Assembly (NCBI GenBank): GCA_016193175.1
Contig: JACPSR010000142.1
Coordinates: 1-54,331 of the forward strand
DNA: 54,331 nt
Reading direction: 5' to 3'
Source: Candidatus Omnitrophota bacterium
GTDB taxonomy: Bacteria > Omnitrophota > Gorgyraeia > Aquiviventales > Aquiviventaceae
Shown here: in pieces, positions 26,622 through 36,300 of the stretch
How positions within the stretch are numbered: position 1 is the stretch's first letter
How the letters are laid out: the number at the start of each line of letters is the position of its first letter
Notes under the pieces: generated by a model
The model's database searches: none
What the model was told of the DNA's origin: nothing
Seen by the model: the letters and a program-made list of their open reading frames with translations, nothing else
Program-made: the position numbers and the translations under genes

Positions 26622-27956
26622 ATGGGTGGAGAGACGCACATCGAGCCGTCGAAATCCCTGGAGACTGTGATGCCTCGCGCCTCCCTGGTTGTTGAGGCGA
26701 GTACGATCATCTCCCGTCGCGAGAACTGCCGCTTGTGCGGCGAGCCAAATCCGGAACGCGTGTGGCGGCTCGCACCGACGCCAATCGGCGATGCCTACAT
26801 CCCAACCGAGGGGCTTGGGGAAACTCAGGGGGTGTACCCCCTCGAGCTCTTCTTATGCCGACGGTGCGGCCATGCCCAATTGCTTGACGTCGTCAGCCCA
26901 GAGGTGCTCTATGGCAACTTCCTGTACGTGACGTCGATTTCACTCGGTTTAGTCGATCACTTTCACCGGTACGCGGACGACGTGCTTCAGCACGTCCATC
27001 TTGCGGAAGGGGCCCTCGCGGTTGACATTGGCAGCAACGACGGCACGTTATTGCGGTCCTTCCAGGAGCGCGGTCTGCGCGTGCTGGGTGTCGACCCAGC
27101 CCGAGAGATCTCCCGCAAAGCGACGCTGTCAGGCGTCGAAACGCTGGCTGCGCTCTTCACCGCTGAGCTGGCGCGACAGATCACGCGTGAACGCGGGCCG
27201 GCGACCATCGTGACAGCGAACAACACGTTTGCCAATGTTGATGATGTGGCCGATTTTGCCGAGGGCATCCGAAACCTCTTGGCTCCCGATGGGGTCTTCG
27301 TCTGCGAGACCGGCTACCTCGCCGATCTCATTCATGAGGGCCTGATCGACAACATCTATCATGAGCACCTGGGCTACTTCTCCGTGAAGCCGCTTGATGC
27401 GTTCTTCCGCCGTCATCATCTGGAATTGATCAACGCCCAGCACGTCTCGACCAAAGGCGGGTCCTTGCGCGTCATCGTGCAGCGAGCCGGTGGCCCGCGG
27501 CCGGTGTCCCCCTCTGTCAGGCACCTGATCGATGCTGAGATCCACCGTGGCATCGATCGGCCTGATGCCTTCAAGGAGCTAGCAGCTCGAATCGATCGCG
27601 TCAAGGACAGGCTGACCGGCCTGCTGCGCGACCTCAAGGTGCACGGAAAGATGCTCGCAGGATACGGGGCCTCGGTCGGCGTCACGACCCTGCTGTACTA
27701 CTTCGGTCTCGGTGACTCGCTGGACTTTCTTATCGATGATAATCCGGCGAAGCATGGCCGGTTTAGCCCAGGCTATCACCTCCCGGTACTGCCCCCAGCG
27801 GTCCTCTACCACCGGAAGCCGGACTACCTCCTCCTCCTCGCGTGGCGGTACGCCGAGCCCATCATGAAGAGGCATCAGGCGTATCTGGACCATGGCGGGC
27901 GTTTCATCATCCCTCTGCCCGAACTCCAGGTGGTGGGACCACGAGGTGAGCCGTGA
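26622..27956 (+). CDS. NovU/TylCIII-like sugar C-methyltransferase
   Basis: CRLCGEPNPERVWRLAPTPIGDAYI...LFLCRRCGHAQLLDVVSPEVLYGNFLYVTS...VDIGSNDGTLLRSF...YHEHLGYFSVKPL...GYGASVGVTTLLYYF. Confidence 0.87.
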   Translation: MGGETHIEPSKSLETVMPRASLVVEASTIISRRENCRLCGEPNPERVWRLAPTPIGDAYIPTEGLGETQGVYPLELFLCRRCGHAQLLDVVSPEVLYGNFLYVTSISLGLVDHFHRYADDVLQHVHLAEGALAVDIGSNDGTLLRSFQERGLRVLGVDPAREISRKATLSGVETLAALFTAELARQITRERGPATIVTANNTFANVDDVADFAEGIRNLLAPDGVFVCETGYLADLIHEGLIDNIYHEHLGYFSVKPLDAFFRRHHLELINAQHVSTKGGSLRVIVQRAGGPRPVSPSVRHLIDAEIHRGIDRPDAFKELAARIDRVKDRLTGLLRDLKVHGKMLAGYGASVGVTTLLYYFGLGDSLDFLIDDNPAKHGRFSPGYHLPVLPPAVLYHRKPDYLLLLAWRYAEPIMKRHQAYLDHGGRFIIPLPELQVVGPRGEP

Positions 27957-28381
27957 CGATGGTCAAGCGACTCTCCCACGTCTGTCTGAGCACGCCTGAC
28001 TTGCGTCAGACGATACAATTTTACTGCGGCCTCCTCGGTTGTACCGTGATCCATGAGTTCAGGAATCATGAGGGGGAGTTATACGGCGTGTTCCTCCTGG
28101 TGAAGAACGGGACGTTCCTGGAATTCTTTAAGACCCAGGAGCGACGGCAGACAGGTGGGGCGTTCCGACATCTCTGTTTCGAAGTGGAGGATATCCACCG
28201 GTGTGCAGACAGGGTCAGGGAAGCGGGGTTCGCGGTAGAGATCCAGAGAGGGAAAACCGACAGGGCACTCCAGTTCTGCATCGACGACCCTGACGGGAAC
28301 AGAGTCGAGTTCCATCAATACGATCCGCAGGCGGTCCAGTATAAGTACGCCGAGTTGCTCAGCCGCGTTATGTGCAGCTGA
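27953..28381 (+). CDS. VOC (glyoxalase/bleomycin resistance) family protein
   Basis: RLSHVCLSTPDLRQTIQFYCGLLGCTVIHEF...HLCFEVEDIHRCADRVREAGF...DPDGNRVEFHQ; GTG 27953 or ATG 27959 start. Confidence 0.83.
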   Translation: MTMVKRLSHVCLSTPDLRQTIQFYCGLLGCTVIHEFRNHEGELYGVFLLVKNGTFLEFFKTQERRQTGGAFRHLCFEVEDIHRCADRVREAGFAVEIQRGKTDRALQFCIDDPDGNRVEFHQYDPQAVQYKYAELLSRVMCS

Positions 28382-28411
28382 GCCGTTCGCTTCACATAGG
28401 GGGAGAACGTC

Positions 28412-29515
28412 ATGATAAAGGTGCTCGTCATCGGCGGGGGATTTGCGGGCTGCTGCGCGTCCCACCTGCTTTCGCAAAAGGGCTGGCACGTCACGCTGAT
28501 TGAAACGGCGCCGTTCCTAGGGGGCGGCTGTAAAACCTTCTTTTACGGGGGGCACCCCTTTACGTACGGACCGCGGCACTTCCTGACCAAGGACGAACGG
28601 CTCTTTGAGTTTCTCAACCAATACGTCCCGATGCGACGCTTTCCAGGACACGAGTTTCTGACGTACGTTGAGCGGGACCCCGGGTTCTATCACTTCCCGA
28701 TCCACCGGGACGACATCGAGCTGATGCCGGATCGCGACAAGATCCTCGGGGAGCTCCAGGGGCTCGACGGCGTGGAGGGAGCCCGGAATCTGGAGGAGTT
28801 CTGGCTGCGCTCGGTGGGATCGACCCTCTACAGCAAGTTCGTGGAAACCTACTCCAAGAAGATGTGGGACATCCCATCGAACACCGAGATCACCGACTTC
28901 GTCTTCACGACCAAAGGTGTGGCCCTCAAGACCGGCCCGAAGGCGGCATGGACGGAAGCGATCTCAGCCTTTCCGATGAAGATCAACGGCTACGATGACT
29001 ATTTCGAGATTGCGACGCGCGACGTTAGCGTCCACCTGAAGACAACGATCGACGCCTTCGACGTTGAGCACCATCGGGTGAACATTGAGGGGGTCTGGCA
29101 GACCTACGACCTCATCGTCAGCAGCATCTCACCGGAGATCATCCTCAACAATGCGTTCGGACCGCTGCGCTGGATCGGGCGCGACTTCTTCAAGATCGTC
29201 CTCCCGGTACCAGAGGTGTTCCCCCCGAACGTCTTCTTCCTCTACTATGCCAACCAGGAGCCCTTCACGCGGATCGTGGAGTACAAGAAGTTCTACCAGT
29301 ACGAGGCGCCGACCACCCTGCTGGGCCTGGAGATCCCGTCGTTCAACAACAAACTCTATCCCTATCCGGCGCGCCAGGATCAGGAGCGGGCCCAGCGGTA
29401 CCTGGACGCCCTGCCTCCGAAGGTCTTTTCCATCGGGCGGGCCGGGGTCTACCGGTATATCGACATTGACGACATCATTGCCCAATGCCTGGACCTGGCC
29501 AAACGAGTCTCGTAG
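28412..29515 (+). CDS. UDP-galactopyranose mutase-like FAD/NAD(P)-binding protein
   Basis: KVLVIGGGFAGCCASHLLSQKGWHVTLIE...YSKKMWDIPSNTEITDFVFT...INGYDDYFE. Confidence 0.7.
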   Translation: MIKVLVIGGGFAGCCASHLLSQKGWHVTLIETAPFLGGGCKTFFYGGHPFTYGPRHFLTKDERLFEFLNQYVPMRRFPGHEFLTYVERDPGFYHFPIHRDDIELMPDRDKILGELQGLDGVEGARNLEEFWLRSVGSTLYSKFVETYSKKMWDIPSNTEITDFVFTTKGVALKTGPKAAWTEAISAFPMKINGYDDYFEIATRDVSVHLKTTIDAFDVEHHRVNIEGVWQTYDLIVSSISPEIILNNAFGPLRWIGRDFFKIVLPVPEVFPPNVFFLYYANQEPFTRIVEYKKFYQYEAPTTLLGLEIPSFNNKLYPYPARQDQERAQRYLDALPPKVFSIGRAGVYRYIDIDDIIAQCLDLAKRVS

Positions 29516-30723
29516 ACGCACGCCTCGGTGAGTTGAGCGTGGCCGAGTACGATCAGGCTGAGCAAGAGGCCATGGTGCAAACGCCCAATCGGGCCATCAT
29601 GGCGTTCCAGCCGGTCGTCTTCCACCAGTATGGTTATCCCGCGCGCGTCCGAATGGGAGCCGAGTTGTTCAAGTATATCGATGTGATGCATGACCTGCGG
29701 TTTGAAGAGGACTTTCATCAGCTGTTGGGTGGGCTGACGAGGGAGGAGTTTGATCTGCTGCAGCGGCTCACAACGCTCATCTGCCGGTTCAGCGAGGCGC
29801 GGTTTGGGCGCAAGGCGCTGGCGCGCTCAAGCGTGTTGCGCCACCTGTACGTCTTGCGCCACATTCGTTACCTCTCCGGCGGCCGCCCCCTTCGGGTGTT
29901 GGAGATCGGGCCTGGGTGCGGGTACCTGGGTGCCATGCTCATGCTGGAGGGCTATTCCTATGCGGCCATGGATGTCACTCAGGCGTTCTATCTCTACCAG
30001 AACTGGTTTTGGAATTTCATTTCTGATGGACAAGTGACCGAGCTCGCCCGCGACAGCGGCTTAGCACCACGCGAGATGACAGCACCTCAGCCCGGCGGTA
30101 TCCTCCATGTGCCCTGGTGGGAGTTCGTCAGGTCGGCCCTCCGTTCAGGCGCGCCGTTCGATCTAGTGGTCTGCAATCACGCCTTGTGCGAGATGCACCG
30201 TGATAGCCTGGCGTTCATCCTGAAGAGTGCGCGCCGGTTGCTCGATGCCCAAGATGGAAGACCCAAGGCCTTCGTCCTCGAGGGATGGGGGGCGCGCTAC
30301 ATCAGTCTTTCCGAAGCCACCAAGAGTTTCTACCGTGCCGGATTCACCATGGTCCATAATGACGGAGGGATCATCGTCTTCGCGCCCACCGGAACATCGT
30401 GGGCCACCAATGGCCTCCGGTTGCCGCACCACACGCCGTTGAAGCGGCGGTACGTGCGGGGAGTACGGCGCCTGTTGCGACGAGGGATCAATGTGGTGCG
30501 ACGGGCGATGTGGGAGTCGCCGCTGCCCGATATGTCGTACGAGCCTTGCGAGTACCGCGCCTCTGGCAACCCGTTCTCGCGAGCCATTCATGAGGGTCGG
30601 TCGGCTGAGCGTGGCACCAAGACGGTTGGTCTGGAGCAGGTGAACCGGTTCTACACCGAGCTGCTCGGGAGCGAAAATCACCTCAATCCTGATGAGCGGT
30701 TTCTGACGGAGCTGAGACCCTAA
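29485..30723 (+). CDS. Putative sugar methyltransferase (Rossmann SAM-binding)
   Basis: LRVLEIGPGCGYLGAMLMLEGYSYAAMDVTQAFYLYQ...FDLVVCNHALCEMH. Confidence 0.65.
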   Translation: MPGPGQTSLVDARLGELSVAEYDQAEQEAMVQTPNRAIMAFQPVVFHQYGYPARVRMGAELFKYIDVMHDLRFEEDFHQLLGGLTREEFDLLQRLTTLICRFSEARFGRKALARSSVLRHLYVLRHIRYLSGGRPLRVLEIGPGCGYLGAMLMLEGYSYAAMDVTQAFYLYQNWFWNFISDGQVTELARDSGLAPREMTAPQPGGILHVPWWEFVRSALRSGAPFDLVVCNHALCEMHRDSLAFILKSARRLLDAQDGRPKAFVLEGWGARYISLSEATKSFYRAGFTMVHNDGGIIVFAPTGTSWATNGLRLPHHTPLKRRYVRGVRRLLRRGINVVRRAMWESPLPDMSYEPCEYRASGNPFSRAIHEGRSAERGTKTVGLEQVNRFYTELLGSENHLNPDERFLTELRP

Positions 30724-30728
30724 AGAGG

Positions 30729-31712
30729 ATGTCCAGTCAGCGGTACGATCCCTCGGCGGTTGGCTCAGACATTCCACGTTCTTGGCGGCAGTACATGGCC
30801 CGGCGGTACGCCTCCTGGGTCATCGCGGCCCTGGGCCTGAACCGACAGGGGTTCCTCTCGACGGAGATCGTGCAGCAAATCCGCCCAATCTGCACGACCC
30901 CAACCCGCAGCGGTCCGCTGCGCTGTGTCGCCGGCCACGGGCGGTTGCGCTGGAGAGCACTGACGTTCTACACCGAGGAGCCGCAGACCATCACGTGGCT
31001 GGACAGCCTGAAAGAGCACGATCTGCTGTGGGATGTGGGAGCGAATGTCGGCCTCTACGCGATCTACGCCGCCAAGGTCGCCCGCTGCAAGGTGGTGGCG
31101 TTTGAGCCGGAGGCGCAGAACTACGCGCTCCTGTTGGAGAACATCGTGCTCAATGGGGTGCAGGCGTTGGTGGACGCCACGAACCTCCCGGTGACGCGGC
31201 AAACGGGTTTCGGCCGGCTCCACGTCCACGCCCTGACGAAGGGAGGAGCCTACAACCAGTTCGAGCTCTCTGGCTCGGCTGCGTCCGGTGGTGATGGAGA
31301 TCGCCTTCCATCGTCGATTCCTGTGACGCAGGTGCAGCTCGGGGTGTCATTGGACGATCTGATCACCACGTTTCAGTTCCCGTGCCCGACACACATCAAA
31401 GTGGATGTGGATGGCAATGAGCCCGACATCATTGCGGGGGCCCAACGTGTGCTGGCGCACCCGAGGTGCCGGAGCGTGCTCGTGGAGGTGCGCCAGGACG
31501 ACGCGGCACACCAGCGGATCATCAAAGTGCTCCAAGGGCTGGGCTACCGCTGCGTCTCGCAGCAGAACAACTGGGATTTCCGCGCGAATCGCGAGCGGGA
31601 GCACCAGCATCCTGCGCTCAATATGATCTTCACAAAGGGTGCTGGTCACGAGGAGAGGGATTGCGCTGCCGTGAGCGGACAAGGAATCTCCAATGGTGAG
31701 GCGTCACACTGA
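30729..31712 (+). CDS. FkbM-family methyltransferase
   Basis: LLWDVGANVGLYAIYAAKVARCKVVAFEPEAQNYALLLENIVLNG...THIKVDVDGNEPDIIAGAQRVL. Confidence 0.88.
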   Translation: MSSQRYDPSAVGSDIPRSWRQYMARRYASWVIAALGLNRQGFLSTEIVQQIRPICTTPTRSGPLRCVAGHGRLRWRALTFYTEEPQTITWLDSLKEHDLLWDVGANVGLYAIYAAKVARCKVVAFEPEAQNYALLLENIVLNGVQALVDATNLPVTRQTGFGRLHVHALTKGGAYNQFELSGSAASGGDGDRLPSSIPVTQVQLGVSLDDLITTFQFPCPTHIKVDVDGNEPDIIAGAQRVLAHPRCRSVLVEVRQDDAAHQRIIKVLQGLGYRCVSQQNNWDFRANREREHQHPALNMIFTKGAGHEERDCAAVSGQGISNGEASH

Positions 31713-33000
31713 GATGGATGTCGCACAACGGTGGAGAAGAGTTGTGGCGTTCGTGCGACGCCAGCCCCGAGACATTTGGGAGGGCGGTTGGCACGCGCTG
31801 CTTCGGAAAATTCTCATGACGCTGGACATCATCCTGGCCGTTCCGTTGGTCTTCGCCGCCAGGCTGCTGCGTCCGTTCGTGCTCATCCGGTTCGCCGGCT
31901 TGCCGATGCAGGGGATCGGACACCTGGCCACTGATATGGAGCTGGTGCTGTGCCGGCGGGACGCCGGCCTCTATGGGCGGACACTTGACCTGTTCTGCAT
32001 CGGCATGCCGGTGTGCAACCAGCAACTCACGCGCATGTGGCAGCGGACGGTGCATGTCAGCCGGTTCGCCCGCACGGCGGAGCGGGTCAATCGATGGCTC
32101 CCAGGTGGATGGCGCAACCGCATCCCCTTCGATGGGGAACCCAGCGACACGCACGGCCTCTTCGCAATGACGACGCCCCACCTATCCTTCATCCCTGAGG
32201 AGCAACGCCAAGGAACCGACGCGTTGCGGCGGCTCAGTGTGCCTGAGGGCCAACCATTTATATGCTTCCACGCCCGCGACTTGGCCTACTATGTGGAGAA
32301 GTCGAGGCGTCTCGATCTCTACCTTAATTCAGACATCCAGACGTATCGGCTTGCCGTTGAAGCCCTGGCGCAACGAGGCTACGTCCTGTTCCGGATGGGT
32401 GCTGTGGTGCAGCGGCCGCTGGTGACCCACAACCCCCGGATCATTGATTATGCCAGCATCGCCCGCACCGATTTCTTGGACATCTTCCTGCCGGCGCACT
32501 GCCGGTTCTACCTGGGCGACGCGAGCGGGTTGCATAACGTCCCACTGATCTTCCGAAGACCGATCGCGATCGTCAACCACAGTTCGTTGGAGTACACGGT
32601 CAGTTGGAACCCCTACGACCTCTTCATCCCCAAGAAGTTGTGGCTGCGGTTGGAGCGACGGCTGATGACATTCCGAGAGATCCTGGGGTCCGGTGCCGGG
32701 CGATTTGCGAGAGACCACCAGTATGCTGAGATGGGCCTTGAGCTGATCAACAACACCCCGGAGGAGATCGCCGCGCTGGCCCTGGAGATGGACGCCAGGC
32801 TCAACGGCACATGGCAGCCGACAGCGGAAGACGAAGAGCTGCAGCGACGCTTTTGGGAGATCTTCCGGTCCTGCACGAGGGTATATGCTTCCGCCCCCTG
32901 GCGGGTCCACCGGCGCATTGGCGCGGAGTTCCTGCGGCAACACCAGGCGTTATTGGAAGAGCGCACGACACCACAGCCGACATTGGTATGCGCGAGTTAA
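31693..33000 (+). CDS. Putative glycosyltransferase (TIGR04372-like)
   Basis: GIGHLATDMELVLCRRDAGLYGRTLDLFC...PFICFHARDLAYYVEKSRRLDLYLNSDIQTYRLAVEALAQRGYVLFRMGAVV...YLGDASGLHNVPLIFRRPIAIVNHS. Confidence 0.65.
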   Translation: MVRRHTEMDVAQRWRRVVAFVRRQPRDIWEGGWHALLRKILMTLDIILAVPLVFAARLLRPFVLIRFAGLPMQGIGHLATDMELVLCRRDAGLYGRTLDLFCIGMPVCNQQLTRMWQRTVHVSRFARTAERVNRWLPGGWRNRIPFDGEPSDTHGLFAMTTPHLSFIPEEQRQGTDALRRLSVPEGQPFICFHARDLAYYVEKSRRLDLYLNSDIQTYRLAVEALAQRGYVLFRMGAVVQRPLVTHNPRIIDYASIARTDFLDIFLPAHCRFYLGDASGLHNVPLIFRRPIAIVNHSSLEYTVSWNPYDLFIPKKLWLRLERRLMTFREILGSGAGRFARDHQYAEMGLELINNTPEEIAALALEMDARLNGTWQPTAEDEELQRRFWEIFRSCTRVYASAPWRVHRRIGAEFLRQHQALLEERTTPQPTLVCAS

Positions 33001-33029
33001 GCCATCGAACGGAAGAACTCATTCCACGG

Positions 33030-33749
33030 ATGACAGATGTCGTGATCCTATGCGGGGGCAGGGGCACGCGGTTGGGGAGGCTCACGGCGGACACGCCGAA
33101 ACCGCTGTTGCCGGTCGGGGGGGGTCCGTTTCTGTTGCGCCGCTTGACGGCCCTCAGGAGGGAAGGTTTCTCGCGCTTCCTGCTGGCGGCACACTATCTG
33201 GCCGGCCAGTTCCATGTGTTTGCAGAGCACTACGGGCGTGTGGTGCCTGGCCTCGAGGTGATCGAGGAGCCCAAGCCGCTCGGGACCGGCGGGGCCCTGC
33301 GTCACGCCGCCTCGCTCGTCCGCTCGCCGGTCTTCGTCGCCTTGAACGGCGACTCATGGATGGCGCAGCCGGCGGCCCCGGTCCTCGCGGCGCATGGGCA
33401 GGGCAGCCGGCTGATGAGCATGGTCGTCGTGCGCGCCGGGCGCGTGGTAGGCAGCCGCAGCGCGAAGGGGGTCGTGACATTCAGTCCTGAGGGACGGCTT
33501 CTGGGATTCTCGACAGGCGAAGCAGGCATGGACGCATGGGTGAACAGCGGCCTGTATGTCCTGGATCGGGCCATGGTGCAGGGCTGGCCTGAGGGGTCGT
33601 ATGATCTCGAGTCGCATGTGAGCGACCTCGTGCCGTCCGGCGGCTTCGTGTTTCCGTCGGAGGGAACATTCCTCGACATCGGCACCCCGGAGTGCTACGC
33701 GCGCGCCCAGCAGGTCTGGGAGGGATCGGAGGCGGTGGCGAGGCGATGA
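33030..33749 (+). CDS. Sugar-1-phosphate nucleotidyltransferase, HddC-like
   Basis: MTDVVILCGGRGTRLGRLTADTPKPLLPVGGGPFLLRRL...EPKPLGTGGALRHAASLV...LNGDSWM. Confidence 0.8.
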   Translation: MTDVVILCGGRGTRLGRLTADTPKPLLPVGGGPFLLRRLTALRREGFSRFLLAAHYLAGQFHVFAEHYGRVVPGLEVIEEPKPLGTGGALRHAASLVRSPVFVALNGDSWMAQPAAPVLAAHGQGSRLMSMVVVRAGRVVGSRSAKGVVTFSPEGRLLGFSTGEAGMDAWVNSGLYVLDRAMVQGWPEGSYDLESHVSDLVPSGGFVFPSEGTFLDIGTPECYARAQQVWEGSEAVARR

Positions 33750-34945
33750 GTGCGCACACCACAGCCGCAAGACCAGACGCCGCGCAGCCGTCGTACCGGA
33801 TCACCTTCGGCCATATCGAAATTGGCGAGGCAGGCCGCCGATTCCTCTCGGAGGCGTTGAGCCGCAACTGGGTCTCCGAGGGCCCGAACGTCCGGCGATT
33901 TGAAGCCGGCTTCGCCAGGAAGTTCGGCTACGGCCATGCCGTGGCGACCAGCTCCGGGACCGATGCGGGGATCGTGGCGATGAGCGCCCTGTTGGAACGG
34001 GGGGCCAAGCGTGGAGAGGAAGTGATCACGCCAGCGCTCGCCTTCGTCTCGACGGCGAACTGCATCCTCGCCGCCGGATTGGTCCCACGGTTCGTCGACG
34101 TGGAGCTTGAGACGCTGAACATCGATCCCGCGAAGATGGAGGCGGCGATGACATCCAAGACGCGGGCGATCCAGGTCGTCCACACGATGGGCAAGCCCTG
34201 CGCGATGGGCGAGATCCTTGCGATCGCGAAGCGCCATCATCTGCTCGTCATCGAGGATTGCTGCGAGGCTCATGGGGCGACGCTCAACGGCCAGGTGATC
34301 GGGTCCTTCGGCGCGATGGGGCTCTTCAGCTTCTACGCCGCCCATCTCATCTGCAGCGGCGAGGGCGGGATGATCTCCACCAACGACGCGGAGCTGGCGG
34401 GGTTGTGCCGCTCGATCCGGTCGCACGGTCGGCGGGGCGGGCAACCGTACTTTCACTTCGACCAGGTCGGCTTCAACTCCAAGATGAACGATCTGGAAGC
34501 CGCCATCGGCCTCGAGGGGCTTGAGCTGTTTGACCAGACCTTCGCCATCCGTCGGCGGCATCTCGCCCGCCTGAGGGAGCTGCTGTCGCCGCTGGAGGAC
34601 AGGGTGATCCTCTATCCCGATGGGCGCGGGGAGGTCATCAGTCCGCATGCGATGCCGTTGGTCCTGCGGGACGAGCGGGCATCCATTGAGCCGCTCTATC
34701 GGCATCTCGAGCACGCTGGCATTCAGTGCAAGACGCTCTTTGGCTCACTCCCCACTCAGCACCGGGCATTTGCGTTTCTCGGCTACCGGCCAGGGGACTT
34801 CCCGGTCGCAGAGCGGATCGGCCGAACGGGTCTCCATTTTGGGGTGCACCAGTATTTGACGGAGGACGACGTGGAGTATGCGGCTGATACCGTGCGGTCA
34901 TACTTCACCAGGAGCAACGCGATGAGTCACTCCCGGAGCCGATGA
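33746..34945 (+). CDS. DegT-fold PLP enzyme with His at the catalytic Lys position: probable sugar 3-dehydratase (ColD-like)
   Basis: VIEDCCEAHGATLNGQVIGSFGAMGLFSFYAAHLICSGEGG; the usual SF(x)ATKNITTGEGG Lys is His; no CxC...C iron-sulfur motif. Confidence 0.78.
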   Translation: MSAHTTAARPDAAQPSYRITFGHIEIGEAGRRFLSEALSRNWVSEGPNVRRFEAGFARKFGYGHAVATSSGTDAGIVAMSALLERGAKRGEEVITPALAFVSTANCILAAGLVPRFVDVELETLNIDPAKMEAAMTSKTRAIQVVHTMGKPCAMGEILAIAKRHHLLVIEDCCEAHGATLNGQVIGSFGAMGLFSFYAAHLICSGEGGMISTNDAELAGLCRSIRSHGRRGGQPYFHFDQVGFNSKMNDLEAAIGLEGLELFDQTFAIRRRHLARLRELLSPLEDRVILYPDGRGEVISPHAMPLVLRDERASIEPLYRHLEHAGIQCKTLFGSLPTQHRAFAFLGYRPGDFPVAERIGRTGLHFGVHQYLTEDDVEYAADTVRSYFTRSNAMSHSRSR

Positions 34946-35778
34946 ACAACGCGCCAGTCTTGGTAACCGGAGCCCATGGATTTTTGGGCCGCAATGTTGT
35001 TGAAGCGCTGAACGATTTCAAGGTCTTTGCCCCTCCTCGCAGCGAACTGGATTGCCGTGATGTTGGGGAGCTATCCGATTATGTCGCTCGTCACGCCATT
35101 CGATTCGTGGTGCATTGCGCCGGGCCGGGCACGCAGCCAAAGCGCGACGAGCCCGGCTGTTTCGACAACATCGTCGGTATGTTTTTCAATCTCGTGCGGC
35201 TGCGAGAGCGGTTTGACAAGGTCATTTGCGTAGGAACGGGCCATGAGTTTCTCGCGCAAGGCCGTCTGAGTGATCTGCCCTGCGTGAAGAGCTACCGGCT
35301 TCTGCCTGAGAATCTGTATGGCTTCGCCAAGCTGATCTGCAACAACTTCATCCATGACCATGGGCTGCAGAACTTCATCAATGTGCGCATCTTCTACGCG
35401 TTTGGCAAGCATGAGGATCCCGACGCGCGTCTCATGCCGCGTGCAATCAGCCATCTGCTGGACAACACAGACGTCTTCATCGATCACGATGCGTTGTTGA
35501 GCTTCATCTACGCCACGGATTTCGCGCGGTTCATCGCCACGCTGCTCACGGCTGAGCGGTATCGCGCGAGCTATCACGCCTGCTACCGGCAGCCGATGCG
35601 CCTGAGCGCCCTCTTGGCGCAAGCGAAGGATCTGTGCGGTTCACGCTCCAAGATCGTCATGCAAGATCGCCGTTGCGAGGTCTACACGTCAGCGGCTTAC
35701 TTGCCAGGCTTTCAGCACAGCGAGAAGAATGTGGTTGAACTCCTTGAGCATTACACGCAACCGGCGGTCGCGGCATGA
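34942..35778 (+). CDS. NAD-dependent epimerase/reductase (SDR; ColC-like candidate)
   Basis: [37 protein letters not shown]...NLYGFAKLICNNFI. Confidence 0.78.
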   Translation: MNNAPVLVTGAHGFLGRNVVEALNDFKVFAPPRSELDCRDVGELSDYVARHAIRFVVHCAGPGTQPKRDEPGCFDNIVGMFFNLVRLRERFDKVICVGTGHEFLAQGRLSDLPCVKSYRLLPENLYGFAKLICNNFIHDHGLQNFINVRIFYAFGKHEDPDARLMPRAISHLLDNTDVFIDHDALLSFIYATDFARFIATLLTAERYRASYHACYRQPMRLSALLAQAKDLCGSRSKIVMQDRRCEVYTSAAYLPGFQHSEKNVVELLEHYTQPAVAA

Positions 35779-36158
35779 TGCATCCCATCGAATCGTTTGC
35801 CGATGATCGCGTGCGCCGGTATTTCGACGTCTTTCCTCAACTCAGTCCCGAGCAGGTCACGGTGTCCAAAATCTCCAAAGCTGGCACGATTAACGCGTGG
35901 CATCGGCATAAGCGCCAGACCGATTGGTTCGTCGTCATCGAGGGCCGGCTGGAAGCCTTCATTCTCACCAAAGAGAAACACCTGACCCGGCATATGTTGG
36001 ACGGGGCCAGTCCGCAATGCTTGGAGATTCAGCCAGGACTCTACCACGGCTGGAAATCGCTTCAAGATAACACCATCCTGGTCTATTGCCTGAGTCACAA
36101 GCACGACGAGAAGGATGAGGAACGGGTGCCCTACGAGACGATGGGGGTGCCGCTGTGA
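35775..36158 (+). CDS. RmlC/WxcM-like cupin (sugar epimerase-like)
   Basis: SKISKAGTINAWHRHKRQTDWFVVIEGRLEAFILT...IQPGLYHGWKSLQDNTILVYCLSHKHDEKDEER. Confidence 0.83.
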   Translation: MMHPIESFADDRVRRYFDVFPQLSPEQVTVSKISKAGTINAWHRHKRQTDWFVVIEGRLEAFILTKEKHLTRHMLDGASPQCLEIQPGLYHGWKSLQDNTILVYCLSHKHDEKDEERVPYETMGVPL

Positions 36159-36300
36159 TCCCCCCACCTGCTGGCGGCAGTGCCGCCAACAACAAGAAAC
36201 AGCGAGTTGGCACTGCCGGGGTTGGCTGGCAGGTGCCCGTTACGGAGGGATGCCAACCCACGGCTCCGCCGCTGGCGGAGCCTCCAGCAGGTGGGGGGAT
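36158..36300. repeat. Stop-to-start palindromic junction element, copy A
   Basis: Outer IR ATCCCCCCACCTGCTGG (36158-36174) / CCAGCAGGTGGGGGGAT (36284-36300); hairpins GGCGGC-AGT-GCCGCC (36173-36187) and GGCTCCGCC-GCT-GGCGGAGCC (36262-36282). Confidence 0.88.
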
